From: Mesorhizobium sp. LHD-90
Lineage (GTDB): Bacteria > Pseudomonadota > Alphaproteobacteria > Rhizobiales > Rhizobiaceae
Direction of reading: 5' to 3'
NCBI RefSeq assembly: GCF_030929505.1
Contig: NZ_JAVFVV010000004.1
Location: forward strand, 310,001 to 374,000
DNA length: 64,000 bases
Position numbers and translations under genes: made by a program
Shown here: piece by piece, positions 1-8,785 of the stretch
Layout of the letters: every line of letters begins with the position of its first letter
Numbering within the stretch: position 1 is the first letter of the stretch
The notes under the pieces: model-generated
Seen by the model: the letters and a program-made list of their open reading frames with translations, nothing else
The model's database searches: none
What the model was told of the DNA's origin: nothing

Positions 1-824
1 GGTGCCTCGCGGTCGGCTCTCAGCAGGCGCAAATTGCGCGCGTCGTTGGCCAGCACGTTGAAACAGTCGCCGCCGAACCATTCCAGCGAGGCGTCGACAT
101 CGTCGCGCTCGAACAACTCGTCGAGGAACTTTAGATAGTTCAGCGCACCGTCGAACAGCGGCGTCATGCCGATGCGCTTTCCCGCCGCGGCATAGACGTT
201 GGATGGCTCGAACACGCCGAGATCGGCGCGCGAGCGCACGTTCTTCAGGTGATAGTGCCGGATATGCGGCAGCAGGGCGCGGTGCGCGTCAAGCGGATCG
301 TCGCCGCCTTCCCACACATGCAGCGTGTCGAAATTGACCGCCAGCGCCGCGTGGTCGACCTCCTCGATCAGGCGCTGCGTCGAGGCCAGCGTGTCGGCCA
401 GGGTGCCGGGATGCGTCTCGACCAGGATCTTGCAGCCCTTGTCCTCGGCGATGCGGCAGGCGTCCTTCAGCCGCGCCGACAGGCGCCAGCGCGCCTCGGG
501 CGAGGTGTCGCGGCTGCCGGCCTTTCCCGCGAAGGTGCGCACTTTTTTCGCACCCCAGCGGTTGGCGAGGCGGCAGAGGTCGGCCGTGGCGTGGCGCAGC
601 GTGGCCAGATCGTCGTCGAGCGGCAGGTAGTCGCTGAGCATCGGCACCGACAGGCCGAAGCCGGCCATCCAGGCGGCGTCGCGGTCGGTGAGATGCTGCA
701 TGTTGCGGGCATGCGCGGCCCACAGCTCGATGCCCTGGAAACCATTGGCCGCCGCCCAGCGGGCAATATCCTCCAGCGACAACAGGTGGTGGCGGAAGGT
801 GATGGTGCAGAGCGACAGCCTCAT
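1..824 (-). CDS. asbF: 3-dehydroshikimate dehydratase, AsbF-like (3' end beyond window)
   Basis: Predicted cytoplasmic TIM-barrel enzyme of the sugar-phosphate isomerase/AP-endonuclease-2 fold. In the AsbF family it converts 3-dehydroshikimate to 3,4-dihydroxybenzoate, the catechol of petrobactin. The reading begins MRLSLCTITFRHHLLSLEDI. Metal-site segments typical of the family are visible: KILVETHPGT, VNFDTLHVWEGG, IRHYHLKNV and SLEWFGGD. About 274 residues are present with no stop before the left edge. Bacillus AsbF is about 280 residues, so only a short C-terminus is missing. The start overlaps the asbDE stop as ATGA, so it is the last visible gene of the operon. The fold also covers other isomerases; the neighbours make the AsbF assignment strong. 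Confidence 0.85.
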   Translation of the reverse strand, partial: MRLSLCTITFRHHLLSLEDIARWAAANGFQGIELWAAHARNMQHLTDRDAAWMAGFGLSVPMLSDYLPLDDDLATLRHATADLCRLANRWGAKKVRTFAGKAGSRDTSPEARWRLSARLKDACRIAEDKGCKILVETHPGTLADTLASTQRLIEEVDHAALAVNFDTLHVWEGGDDPLDAHRALLPHIRHYHLKNVRSRADLGVFEPSNVYAAAGKRIGMTPLFDGALNYLKFLDELFERDDVDASLEWFGGDCFNVLANDARNLRLLRADREA

Positions 825-2164
825 GCCACGGCCTCCTCGATGTCGTGGCACGGCGCATGCAGCAGCCCGCGCGAATCGCACCAGACGCGGTAGGTCTGCG
901 CCAGCCGGCGCTTCAGGTCGCGCTCCAAGGCGTCCAGCGCATCGAGTTTATCGAAGACCGGCTGGGTGAGCGCCTCGTCGCCGGTCTGGCCGAGTTTCAT
1001 CACAGCATAGTGCAGCGCCTTGAACTCCTGGATCAGAGCCTCGATGTCGTCGCAGATCACGTCGAACTCGGCGTTCGACAATTGCAGCGAACGCCAGAAG
1101 AACGCGAAACCGTGCTCCAGCGCGTATTTGCGGATGGAGATGACCGGCAGTTCGCGCAGCGCCGCCGGCAGGTCGGCGAGCGTCACGCCGCTGCGGCCCT
1201 CGACATGCGCGCGCACGGTGTCGCGCGCGGCACTGGTCAAAAGGTTCTCGTCCTGATGGAAGCAGGCGAGGAAATAGTCGCGCAGGGCGATCGGCGAGGG
1301 GGCATGGACCTCTGCTGCGTCGAAGATGAAGCCGCCGCCCACCGTCGGCTGCATGATGGCGTTGACAACCTTTGCCTTTTCGATCCGGCCTTCCCAGCGG
1401 AAGTCCGGGTCGAGCACCATCCAGACGTCGGGGTCTTCCGTTTCTTCCAGCATCAGATAATGCGGGAACGGGTTCTGGTTGAACTTGTTCTCGCGCTCCG
1501 GCAAGTGGAAGAGGTCGAGCATGACCATCAGGAACTCGCTCGGCTTCTTGCCGCGCAGCAGTTCCAGCATGGTCGAAAGGTTGTCCTCCTTGCTGGCGTC
1601 GGGCCGGTACCACTGGCGGACCTTTGGACCGTAGAGCCGCTCGAACCAGTCGCGGAAGAAATCGTGGCTGATCTCCGGCGTGTGGTAGGCGAGCCGCCAG
1701 CGGTCGTCGACGGAAAAGCCCGCGTCCCAGACGCCGAAGAAGAACGGCCGGTGGTCCAGGCTCTTCTGCTTCACCGCGTGGCAGACGCCACTGACGAAGC
1801 AGTGGACCTTGATGTCGATATAGTCCTCGCCATGCACGCCGACGCGGTCGGCCGCCTCGCGCTCGGCGCGGGCGAAGCTGAGGTCGCGCGCCGGGCCGGC
1901 GGGCCGGTCGCTCGCCGCCGCCGGCTCGGCAAACAGTCTCGCCAGATCGTCGACCGTGTCGAGGTCCTGCCGGCTGATTGCCTCCTCCGGCAGCACGACG
2001 CCGTGGTCGAGTTCCAGCGCCAGCATGATTTCCAGGATCAGCACGGAATCGAGGTAGAGATCCTCGTTGAGCCGGGCCGTGGGCGCGAAAGCGTCAATAT
2101 GAGCGTGATTGAGCTTGTCGCGCAAAATCGTCTCGATGGCGCGGAGAATGTCGTCATGGGTCAT
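821..2164 (-). CDS. asbDE: AsbD-AsbE fusion: aryl carrier protein plus petrobactin-biosynthesis AsbE domain
   Basis: The protein has 447 residues. Residues 1-80 form an acyl-carrier domain with helix-2 motif LYLDSVLILE; Ser40 is the expected phosphopantetheine site that would carry 3,4-dihydroxybenzoate. From about residue 95 the protein continues as an AsbE-like domain (for example PFFFGVWDAGF, YHTPEISHDFF, NPFPHYLMLEE). In Bacillus asbD and asbE are separate genes of roughly 90 and 330 codons; here one uninterrupted frame covers both, with a Pro/Ala-rich linker near residues 80-95. AsbE is thought to help transfer the aryl group to spermidine arms. The start ATG overlaps the asbC stop (TGATG) and the end overlaps the asbF start. 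The fusion is read directly from the sequence; the catalytic role is inferred from homologues. Confidence 0.82.
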   Translation of the reverse strand: MTHDDILRAIETILRDKLNHAHIDAFAPTARLNEDLYLDSVLILEIMLALELDHGVVLPEEAISRQDLDTVDDLARLFAEPAAASDRPAGPARDLSFARAEREAADRVGVHGEDYIDIKVHCFVSGVCHAVKQKSLDHRPFFFGVWDAGFSVDDRWRLAYHTPEISHDFFRDWFERLYGPKVRQWYRPDASKEDNLSTMLELLRGKKPSEFLMVMLDLFHLPERENKFNQNPFPHYLMLEETEDPDVWMVLDPDFRWEGRIEKAKVVNAIMQPTVGGGFIFDAAEVHAPSPIALRDYFLACFHQDENLLTSAARDTVRAHVEGRSGVTLADLPAALRELPVISIRKYALEHGFAFFWRSLQLSNAEFDVICDDIEALIQEFKALHYAVMKLGQTGDEALTQPVFDKLDALDALERDLKRRLAQTYRVWCDSRGLLHAPCHDIEEAVA

Positions 2165-3435
2165 CACGCCGCCTCCGTCCGCACCGAGCCTAATTCGCCG
2201 GCGCCGTAGCGTGCCGCCACGTCGCGCCGGCTGATCTTGCCGTTGGGCTGGCGCGGAATGCGCTCCACCTGGACGATCTCGGTCGGCATCTGGTGGGCGG
2301 CGAGCCGCTCGGCGCACCATTGCCTGAGCTGGGCGCGGTCGAGCGGCTGCTCGGCGCTGAACAGCAGCGCGACACGCTCGCCGGCGAACGCATCCGGCTT
2401 GCGGAAGACGACAGCGTCGCCGATGCCGGGCATGCCCATCACCACGTCCTCGACCTCCTTCGGATAGACGTTGAGGCCGGAGACGTTGATGAGGTCGTCG
2501 AGGCGCGACAGGAACACCAGCATGTCGTCGTCGCGGCGGTAGCCGAGGTCGCGGGTTTCGACGGCGACGCCGCTGCGCTCGACCGCGATCTCCTTCGGCT
2601 CCTCGGCGCTGCCGGGCTCGCGCAGGACAAAACGCGGCAGCACGCGGCCGACCTCGTTGGCCGCCTGCACGTCCGTGTTGATGGCGATGCAGCCGGCTTC
2701 CGAGCAGCCATATTGCTGGAACATATGTTTCGACTTTTCCCGGATCGTTCGGAACCAGGGCTCCGGCAGCAGCGTGCCGGAGGTCATGGTGGCGTGGATC
2801 TTTTCGCCCGGCGGCAGCAGCCGCGCCAGCGTGTGCAGGATCGCCGGCGACGAGATCAGGTAGGGCCGCTCCGTCTCGCGCAGCTTGCGCAGCAGGAATT
2901 TCGGGTTGCCGGTATCGAGGATTTTTGGCGTCAGGCCGCGCTTCAGGGCGACGAGGATTCCGCAGATCAGCCCGTAGGAATGGGTGGTCGGGCAGGCGAC
3001 CAGCGGCGTCATGTCGCTCGGTTCGGTAAAGAAGGAGACGTAGGTTTCGATCTCGTCCTCGATGTCGCTCCAGGCGCGCGCGATGCATTTCGGCTCGCCC
3101 GTGGTGCCCGAACTCATCTGTAGGAGCTGCCCTGTTTCGGAAGCACGCTCCCCGGCAATCGGCTCGCCTTCCAGCCGGTTGTAGAACAGCCAGTTGCACT
3201 GTGCGTTCTCGGCCTGGCGGCGCGCGGCGGCATAGGGCGTCGAGGGGTGCAGCGGCAGGATGCTGGCACCGGCGGTGCGGGCGGCGAAAAAGAAGGCCAG
3301 CCAGTCCTGCGTTTCGGAAAAGCAGACGGCGAAACGGTCGCCGGCGCGCGCGCCGAGTTGCGCGGCCTCGCCGATGCGCTCTGCGGCGTCGCGGAAATAG
3401 CCCTCGTCGAAGATCGTGTCGTTGATCTCGATCAT
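2164..3435 (-). CDS. asbC: 3,4-dihydroxybenzoate-AMP ligase, AsbC-like
   Basis: ANL-superfamily adenylating enzyme of 423 residues, expected to activate 3,4-dihydroxybenzoate with ATP and load it on the AsbD carrier domain. Core motifs are present in order: MSSGTTGEPK (P-loop, about residue 107), QQYGCSEAG, NVSGLNVYPKEVE, and the C-terminal lysine motif PNGKISRRD. The protein is shorter than typical 500-residue ligases, as expected for stand-alone AsbC-type enzymes. The start at 3435 is supported by a Shine-Dalgarno-like GGAGAAG just upstream. It lies 25 bp after asbB and is translationally coupled to asbDE. Substrate specificity is inferred from the linked dehydratase, not from the pocket residues. 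Confidence 0.85.
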   Translation of the reverse strand: MIEINDTIFDEGYFRDAAERIGEAAQLGARAGDRFAVCFSETQDWLAFFFAARTAGASILPLHPSTPYAAARRQAENAQCNWLFYNRLEGEPIAGERASETGQLLQMSSGTTGEPKCIARAWSDIEDEIETYVSFFTEPSDMTPLVACPTTHSYGLICGILVALKRGLTPKILDTGNPKFLLRKLRETERPYLISSPAILHTLARLLPPGEKIHATMTSGTLLPEPWFRTIREKSKHMFQQYGCSEAGCIAINTDVQAANEVGRVLPRFVLREPGSAEEPKEIAVERSGVAVETRDLGYRRDDDMLVFLSRLDDLINVSGLNVYPKEVEDVVMGMPGIGDAVVFRKPDAFAGERVALLFSAEQPLDRAQLRQWCAERLAAHQMPTEIVQVERIPRQPNGKISRRDVAARYGAGELGSVRTEAA

Positions 3436-3460
3436 CTTCTTCTCCTGATATTCTGTCCGG

Positions 3461-5227
3461 TCAGGCCATCACGGCCTGCAAATAACGAGTGTCCGCGCTT
3501 CCGGTGCTCGCATCGTTGGCGGCAACCGCCAGGCTGTTGGGGATTTCGTGGGCGCATTCTGTACCCGGCCGCGCCAGTTTTCGCCTGAGCAGCGATTCAG
3601 TGCGGATGCGCGGCTGGAACAGGCCGAGCGCGACCATGCGGCCGGTCAGCCCGAACTCCTCGCCATGGGTGGCGAGCCGCCGGCCGACGCCGGCCCAGAA
3701 GGCGGTCTCGTCCAGGCCGTAGCAGTGATGCAGGAGGTGAGTGATCTCGGCCAGATTGTAGACGAACAGCGCGTCCATCACGAGTTCGCCGAGCAGTTCG
3801 ACGCTCTCCATCCAGTAGAATTCGTTCGGCGCGGCGTCGTGATAGGCGGGATTGAGCGCGACAAAATCCGGAACCTTTTCGGGCTCGCGCAGGAAATCCG
3901 GCACGTATTCGACGCTGTCGTGGAAATCGCGCATCGCGAGCCCCACCGGCCAGCCGTCGCGATGGATGAGGATGAGGTTCTGGCCGTGGCATTCGGTGGC
4001 GATGCCGTGGGCGGCGAGCAGATGGCAGACCGGCAGGACCACCGTCTCGATAAGTTGCGAGGCCCATCGCTCCAGGCCGTAGCGGCCGATCCAGTCAGCG
4101 ACAAAAGGCCGGCCGTCGCTTTCGACTATCATCAGCGCATTGAGCGGCACGGCGGCCTCGCCGGGCGACAGATAGATGCTCACGTCCTCGCGCCAGATGG
4201 CGGCGATCTGGCCGGCGAGCGGGCCGTCGCGGCCGGCGATCGTGCCGGCATATTCGCCGAGGATTCTTATTGGAAACCGCCCGGAAAGGACCGGATCGCC
4301 GGCGACGAGTTCCTTCAGCCACAAACTGATCGGCGGGGCGCTGCACACCGAATGCGGCTCGACGATGCGCATGGCCGACGAGTTGATCAGGTTCATCGGC
4401 AGCTTGACGTTGGCCTGCCCGGGGCGGTCGCTGTTGAACAGCGTGCGCACCGACTGGCTGGCAGCGTAGCGGTCGCCGGCGAAGCCGAGGAAGAAGGCCG
4501 AGCCCTCCGCCAGCCAGACCGACAGGTGCGAACCTTGCAAGGCCTTCCACTGCCAGGGATGCAGCGGCATCAGCCCGAAATTTTTCGCGGCGTCGCCGCA
4601 GGCGGCGCGGCGGGAGTCGAGTAGTGCAAAGGTTTCCGCGCCGAGTTCGCGTTCCCAGAATGCCTGTTCCTCGGCCGGCAAGGCGGAATGCAGCCTCTCG
4701 GGTGCTACCGCCAGCCAGGCGAGCTGAAAAGTGTTGCCGGCCTCAGGCCCGTAGGCGGCGTGGTCGTCGAGATCGAAGCCGGTGCGCGCCTTGAAACAGG
4801 GGTGATAGGGGTGGCCTTCGTCGAGCGCGCTGTCGAGTTGCGCATGAGGCAGATGCCGGCGCGGCCGGCGGGCAAGATTGCCGTCGTTCCAGGTGGCGAG
4901 CGCCAGCGTGCGGTCGAGTTCCATCGCCAATTGCCGCCGGCGCTCCGGATCGGCGTCGAGGCTGGCGACAAGATCGTCCAGCGTGGCCGCAACCCAATCT
5001 TGGCTGCGACGGCATTGCAGCGTCGCGGGCTCGATCCTGATGCGCCCGAAAGCGCCGGCAAAACCCTCGCAGCTTATGTCCACGCCGTTGCAACGCCAGG
5101 TGAAACGGTGCGATCCGCCGATAGGCGTCGCCGTGCAGTCGACCAGCCCTTCGAAAATCATCGCCTCGGCCAGCCGGCGCATCACGCTGCGCCCGGCCGT
5201 GCCATCCGTGTCACGAGGCAAGGGCAT
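3461..5227 (-). CDS. asbB: NIS siderophore synthetase, IucA/IucC family, AsbB-like
   Basis: NRPS-independent siderophore synthetase of about 588 residues, predicted to form an amide bond between a citrate carboxylate and a polyamine in the cytoplasm. Family motifs are clear: GHPYHPCFKAR (residues 138-148), PLHPWQWKAL, QSVRTLF, and a C-terminal ferric-reductase-like region. In petrobactin synthesis AsbB adds the second spermidine arm. The frame is open from a TTG at 5248, but ATG 5227 is preferred because it gives a normal N-terminus; either choice overlaps the asbA end, implying coupling. A and B are distinguished by gene order only, so the two paralogues could be swapped in function. Confidence 0.86.
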   Translation of the reverse strand: MPLPRDTDGTAGRSVMRRLAEAMIFEGLVDCTATPIGGSHRFTWRCNGVDISCEGFAGAFGRIRIEPATLQCRRSQDWVAATLDDLVASLDADPERRRQLAMELDRTLALATWNDGNLARRPRRHLPHAQLDSALDEGHPYHPCFKARTGFDLDDHAAYGPEAGNTFQLAWLAVAPERLHSALPAEEQAFWERELGAETFALLDSRRAACGDAAKNFGLMPLHPWQWKALQGSHLSVWLAEGSAFFLGFAGDRYAASQSVRTLFNSDRPGQANVKLPMNLINSSAMRIVEPHSVCSAPPISLWLKELVAGDPVLSGRFPIRILGEYAGTIAGRDGPLAGQIAAIWREDVSIYLSPGEAAVPLNALMIVESDGRPFVADWIGRYGLERWASQLIETVVLPVCHLLAAHGIATECHGQNLILIHRDGWPVGLAMRDFHDSVEYVPDFLREPEKVPDFVALNPAYHDAAPNEFYWMESVELLGELVMDALFVYNLAEITHLLHHCYGLDETAFWAGVGRRLATHGEEFGLTGRMVALGLFQPRIRTESLLRRKLARPGTECAHEIPNSLAVAANDASTGSADTRYLQAVMA

Positions 5228-6989
5228 GGATCGTCTCGGCGGCCACAAACAGCCCGGCGCGGCTCAGAGGGTTGGGGAAATGCGTGTAGATGGTGGTGCC
5301 GCCGGGGGCCAGTTCGTCGACATCCTGCAGCCGGATCGCCAGATTGGCTTTGGCGGTGATGTTGGGCCGGTCCAGCAGGCTTTTGGCGAATTCGCCGCCG
5401 GCACCTGAAAGTTCGGCGGCAAGCCTGTTCAGCCGGTCGCGCAGCATGGCGAGCAGTTCGGCCTCGCTCGCCAGCCCGTCATGGCCGGCCCGCGCGACGA
5501 CGGAGAAGATCTGGTTGACGACGAGGTAGTAGGCGAAGCGTTCGCGGATCTCGCGGTCGTCGAAAAACAGGCCGCGCACCTGCTCGAGTTCCGGCACGAG
5601 GTCGCACCAGCGCGCCCTGAAGGAGTTGGAAAGATAAAACCCCTGGCTGTCGCGGTAGAGATAGCGGCTGGGGAACCCGCTGTGCGACAGGTCGAGCAGG
5701 CTGTTCTGCTGGTGCGCTTCCAGTGCGACGCCGAACCGGTCGTAGAGCCTGACCAGCGGGTCGAGCACGCAGTCGAGGTAACGGGCGAACCACAGCCGGC
5801 AAGCCTGCCGAAGCGGCAGACGGTGGTCGCTGGCGATGCGTTGGATCAGGCTTTCGAACATCGAGCGGCGGCCGGGCAGCGGCTCGGCCGTCAGCGCGGA
5901 GACGGTGACGACCGGATCGTCGGCGCCGAGTGGGCTTTCCCGGAAAATGACCTCGAAACCGCTCTCGGCCTGTCCGAGTAGGTCGATCGTGACGTAGGCG
6001 CTATCGTGCAGGAAGCCGAGGCGCGGATCGACGCCATCGATGCCGGCGCGCGCGAACAGCCGCGCCACGGCTACGCCGGCCTCCAGTTCATGACGGCGGT
6101 TGACGCGTTTGGAGTTGGTGATGTGCACCGGCAGCGAGAATTTCGGCATCCAGGGGACATCCGGCGAATAGACGGTGCGGACCGACGACGTGGCCGTGAA
6201 CAGCGGACCTGCCGGGCCGAGCCGGCGGAGATCGCCGGACGCCAGCAGCGCCCGTATCGAAGGCTCCAGTATCAGCGCCTCGGCCTGCAGCGGATGCATC
6301 GGCACTACGGCTTCGCCGTCGCGGATGGCGAGCCCGCCCGCGTCGTCTCCGAGCAGCGAGTCGATGATGGATGATACCGGCTCGCCGGCCGAGTCGGCGC
6401 GGACCAGAGTGTCAGCGGCCGCGAACCAGGTGAGCTGGAAAGAACCGCGCAGTTCCGGCGCATAAACGTCCTGCTGCCAGTTGGTCATGCCTTGCAGGCT
6501 TTTCGGCGTCGGGTGCAGCGGATGCCCGAAATACAGCGACTGTTCGGCTGCGAGGAAGCCGGCGGGCGGCAAAGTCTTGTCCCCGGCGGCGTCGAGATAA
6601 CGTTTTGTCGCCTGGCAGCTCTGGAGAATGCGTTCAAGCAGCTCGACGTCGGCCTGCCGATGTGTCGGAGAGACGGTTTCGCGGGCGCCCAGCACCATGA
6701 GATGGATGGCCAGCAGCGGCTCGATCTCGCGCCAGCCGGCCTCATGCCGCATCCAGATGCGGCCGAACAGGTGCATGCCGCAGAGCGACCGGGATTTGAT
6801 CTCGATGCGCAGCACGGTGCCGCGCGAGAGCAAGGGAAGCTCCACGCAGTCGCAGTTGCGGTCGCCGATGCGGTGGAACACCGGGATTCCGGGATCGAGC
6901 TCCCGCAAATAGCTGTTGGCGAAGCTTCGAAAGGTCGCCTGCTCTGCCGCGATCTGGTTTCTGTCGATCATTGCGCGAACGTCTCTCAT
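5211..6989 (-). CDS. asbA: NIS siderophore synthetase, IucA/IucC family, AsbA-like
   Basis: First gene of the asb-type operon, 592 residues. AsbA enzymes adenylate citrate and condense it with spermidine to N8-citryl-spermidine. Visible motifs: GHPLHPTPK (residues 155-163), PMHPLQAE, TSSVRTVYS, and LPVHITNSKRVNRR, all characteristic of IucA/IucC synthetases. A second in-frame ATG at 6971 is possible; neither start has a strong Shine-Dalgarno. The 166-bp gap to copCD upstream is the only sizeable non-coding space before the operon and is the likely promoter site. Aerobactin- or achromobactin-type products are less likely because the linked carrier protein, aryl ligase and dehydroshikimate dehydratase match the petrobactin set. 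Confidence 0.85.
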   Translation of the reverse strand: MRDVRAMIDRNQIAAEQATFRSFANSYLRELDPGIPVFHRIGDRNCDCVELPLLSRGTVLRIEIKSRSLCGMHLFGRIWMRHEAGWREIEPLLAIHLMVLGARETVSPTHRQADVELLERILQSCQATKRYLDAAGDKTLPPAGFLAAEQSLYFGHPLHPTPKSLQGMTNWQQDVYAPELRGSFQLTWFAAADTLVRADSAGEPVSSIIDSLLGDDAGGLAIRDGEAVVPMHPLQAEALILEPSIRALLASGDLRRLGPAGPLFTATSSVRTVYSPDVPWMPKFSLPVHITNSKRVNRRHELEAGVAVARLFARAGIDGVDPRLGFLHDSAYVTIDLLGQAESGFEVIFRESPLGADDPVVTVSALTAEPLPGRRSMFESLIQRIASDHRLPLRQACRLWFARYLDCVLDPLVRLYDRFGVALEAHQQNSLLDLSHSGFPSRYLYRDSQGFYLSNSFRARWCDLVPELEQVRGLFFDDREIRERFAYYLVVNQIFSVVARAGHDGLASEAELLAMLRDRLNRLAAELSGAGGEFAKSLLDRPNITAKANLAIRLQDVDELAPGGTTIYTHFPNPLSRAGLFVAAETIHALAS

Positions 6990-7086
6990 GCGGAGGCCAT
7001 GCGGGCTCCGCTCTCCAATCGTCTATGGCTATGAGGACGCCGCGCGTGAGGGGACGGCCCCTACTGCGGCCGCGGCTAAAAGTTAA

Positions 7087-7105
7087 CTACGATTGTCATG
7101 TTATC
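7087..7105 (-). promoter_or_regulatory. candidate iron-regulator box upstream of asbA
   Basis: On the minus strand this AT-rich 19-mer starts GATAACATGACAATC, inside the otherwise GC-rich asbA upstream gap. Its beginning resembles a Fur-type GATAAN half-site, but the rest does not match a full Fur palindrome, nor an obvious Irr or RirA box. A siderophore operon would be expected to be iron-controlled. This is a weak, position-based suggestion. Confidence 0.2.
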
Positions 7106-7155
7106 GCAGTCGCGTATCGGGATCAACCTCTTGTCGGCGGATATCGATGCGGTCG

Positions 7156-8781
7156 TCAGTCCGTTGCCTTGCGCACGTCGAACACGTCGGTCAGGGTCAC
7201 CGAGCGGAAGTCGGAAACCAGGATCGTGACCTTCACCACCCAAAAACCGTCGAGCGGCAGCAGGTAGCCGTCGGCGTGGTAGACGCCATCGGCGGCGGCC
7301 ACGGCGTCCTTGGTGAACGGGCCGATGCCGTAGGACGGCTTGCCGAGCTCGACGCTGACGCCGAGCGGTTTTCGCGGCTTGCCGCCGACCGTGATCTCCG
7401 TCACCTCGATGCGAGCGGGCCCGGCGATCGGCGGGTGGATCGACAGGAGCGCTGTGACGTCACCGTTGGTCGCCTGCACGGACTGGACCTCGAAGCGGGC
7501 GGGATCGGGGGCAACCGCGCGCGGCGGCGGCGTGAAGCGCCACAGGCCGAGCACGCCGATGACGGCAATACCGAGCACGATCTCGGCAGCGATGTTTTGC
7601 GACAGGTGGCGTTTGGCAACTTTGTCGCCGGCGGTGGCTGGCCGCGTCAGCAGGTAGCGGTTGACCGTGGCAAGCAGCAGCATGACGGCAACTAGCGCGA
7701 GCTTGACGAGCAGCACGCGGCCGTAATCGCTGGAAATCAGCGCCGCCGGCGTCTGGACCTGGACGACAGCGATGATCGCGCCGCTGACCAACAGCGCGGC
7801 GATCACGGCCGGGATGGTTTTCGAGAACCACGCAAGCGGGCGAACAGCCTCGGCGCCGCCGCGCGCCAACGCCACGCCCAGCGGCGCCAGCGCGCCCAGC
7901 CAGAGCAGCACGGCGACCGCATGCACGAAGACGGCGGGGGCCATCAGCCAGCGCGGCGGCGCGGAAGCGGCATGGCCGGCAGCCGCGAAGGCGAAACCGG
8001 CGGCGAGCAGCGCCAGCGCGGAAATCAAAAGGGCGGTGCGGGACGGGTTGATCTGCAGGGACGCGAAGGCGAGCAGCAACGCGGTTGCCGCCAGCAGCGT
8101 GGCGCGGCCATAACTCGTTGCCCACAGTCCGGCCTTCCAGCTTTCCATCTCAAAGGCCGCCGCGAACGGGGCACCCAGTGCATCGAGCCCTTGCAGCGGC
8201 ACCAGCACGATGGCGCCGATCAGCCCGGCCAAGAGGGCGGCGGAGACCAGGGGTGTCGGTTCCGGTGACGAAGCAGCGTGCGCCAAGGATCGGAAAACCG
8301 CGCCGCCGACGCCGAACACCAGTCCGGCAATGACGAGAAAGCGCGCCGCCCAGAGGCCGATGCGGACCGAAAGGTCGGCTTGCTCCGTGGCGCCAGGCGC
8401 CGTCGCGCTGGCCGCGCCGATGGAAAACAGCAGACCGCCGCCGATCGGATGTCCGTCGGACGAGGCGACGCGCCACGACAGGATATGCGTGCCCTGGCCG
8501 AGGCCAGCGGGCAGCGTCAGCACGACGGTCGTGCCCTTCGTGCCGATGTCGGCCAGCACCCGCGTGCTGCCGCCGGGCTCGGTCAGCCGCGCCACCAGCG
8601 GCCGCACCGGTTCGGAAAATTTCAGCGTCAGCGTCGGCGGCTCCTGCGGCAGCACCGCGCCGTCCGGCGGATCGGAGGCGATGAGTTGCGCATGGGCGAG
8701 CGCCTGTCCGGCCGCGCCGACAAACAGAACGGCGGCGAGGAGGATCGCCGCCGTCAGGCTTCTCAGAAAGCTGGCGTGCAT
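7156..8781 (-). CDS. CopC-CopD fusion copper-resistance/uptake membrane protein
   Basis: The protein has 541 residues. A signal peptide (about 1-29) precedes a mature N-terminus beginning HAQLIASDPP, the N-terminal histidine used by CopC for Cu(II). The CopC domain (30-125) also carries SSDGHPIGG with the second histidine. A CopD-type membrane domain with about eight helices follows (about 145-415). A C-terminal soluble domain (about 425-541) resembles the extracytoplasmic tails of YcnJ-like proteins. The predicted role is copper binding in the periplasm and transfer across the inner membrane. It sits 4 bp after the ycnI stop, so the two are one unit. Whether it imports copper or gives resistance cannot be told from sequence. 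Confidence 0.85.
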   Translation of the reverse strand: MHASFLRSLTAAILLAAVLFVGAAGQALAHAQLIASDPPDGAVLPQEPPTLTLKFSEPVRPLVARLTEPGGSTRVLADIGTKGTTVVLTLPAGLGQGTHILSWRVASSDGHPIGGGLLFSIGAASATAPGATEQADLSVRIGLWAARFLVIAGLVFGVGGAVFRSLAHAASSPEPTPLVSAALLAGLIGAIVLVPLQGLDALGAPFAAAFEMESWKAGLWATSYGRATLLAATALLLAFASLQINPSRTALLISALALLAAGFAFAAAGHAASAPPRWLMAPAVFVHAVAVLLWLGALAPLGVALARGGAEAVRPLAWFSKTIPAVIAALLVSGAIIAVVQVQTPAALISSDYGRVLLVKLALVAVMLLLATVNRYLLTRPATAGDKVAKRHLSQNIAAEIVLGIAVIGVLGLWRFTPPPRAVAPDPARFEVQSVQATNGDVTALLSIHPPIAGPARIEVTEITVGGKPRKPLGVSVELGKPSYGIGPFTKDAVAAADGVYHADGYLLPLDGFWVVKVTILVSDFRSVTLTDVFDVRKATD

Positions 8782-8785
8782 TTGG

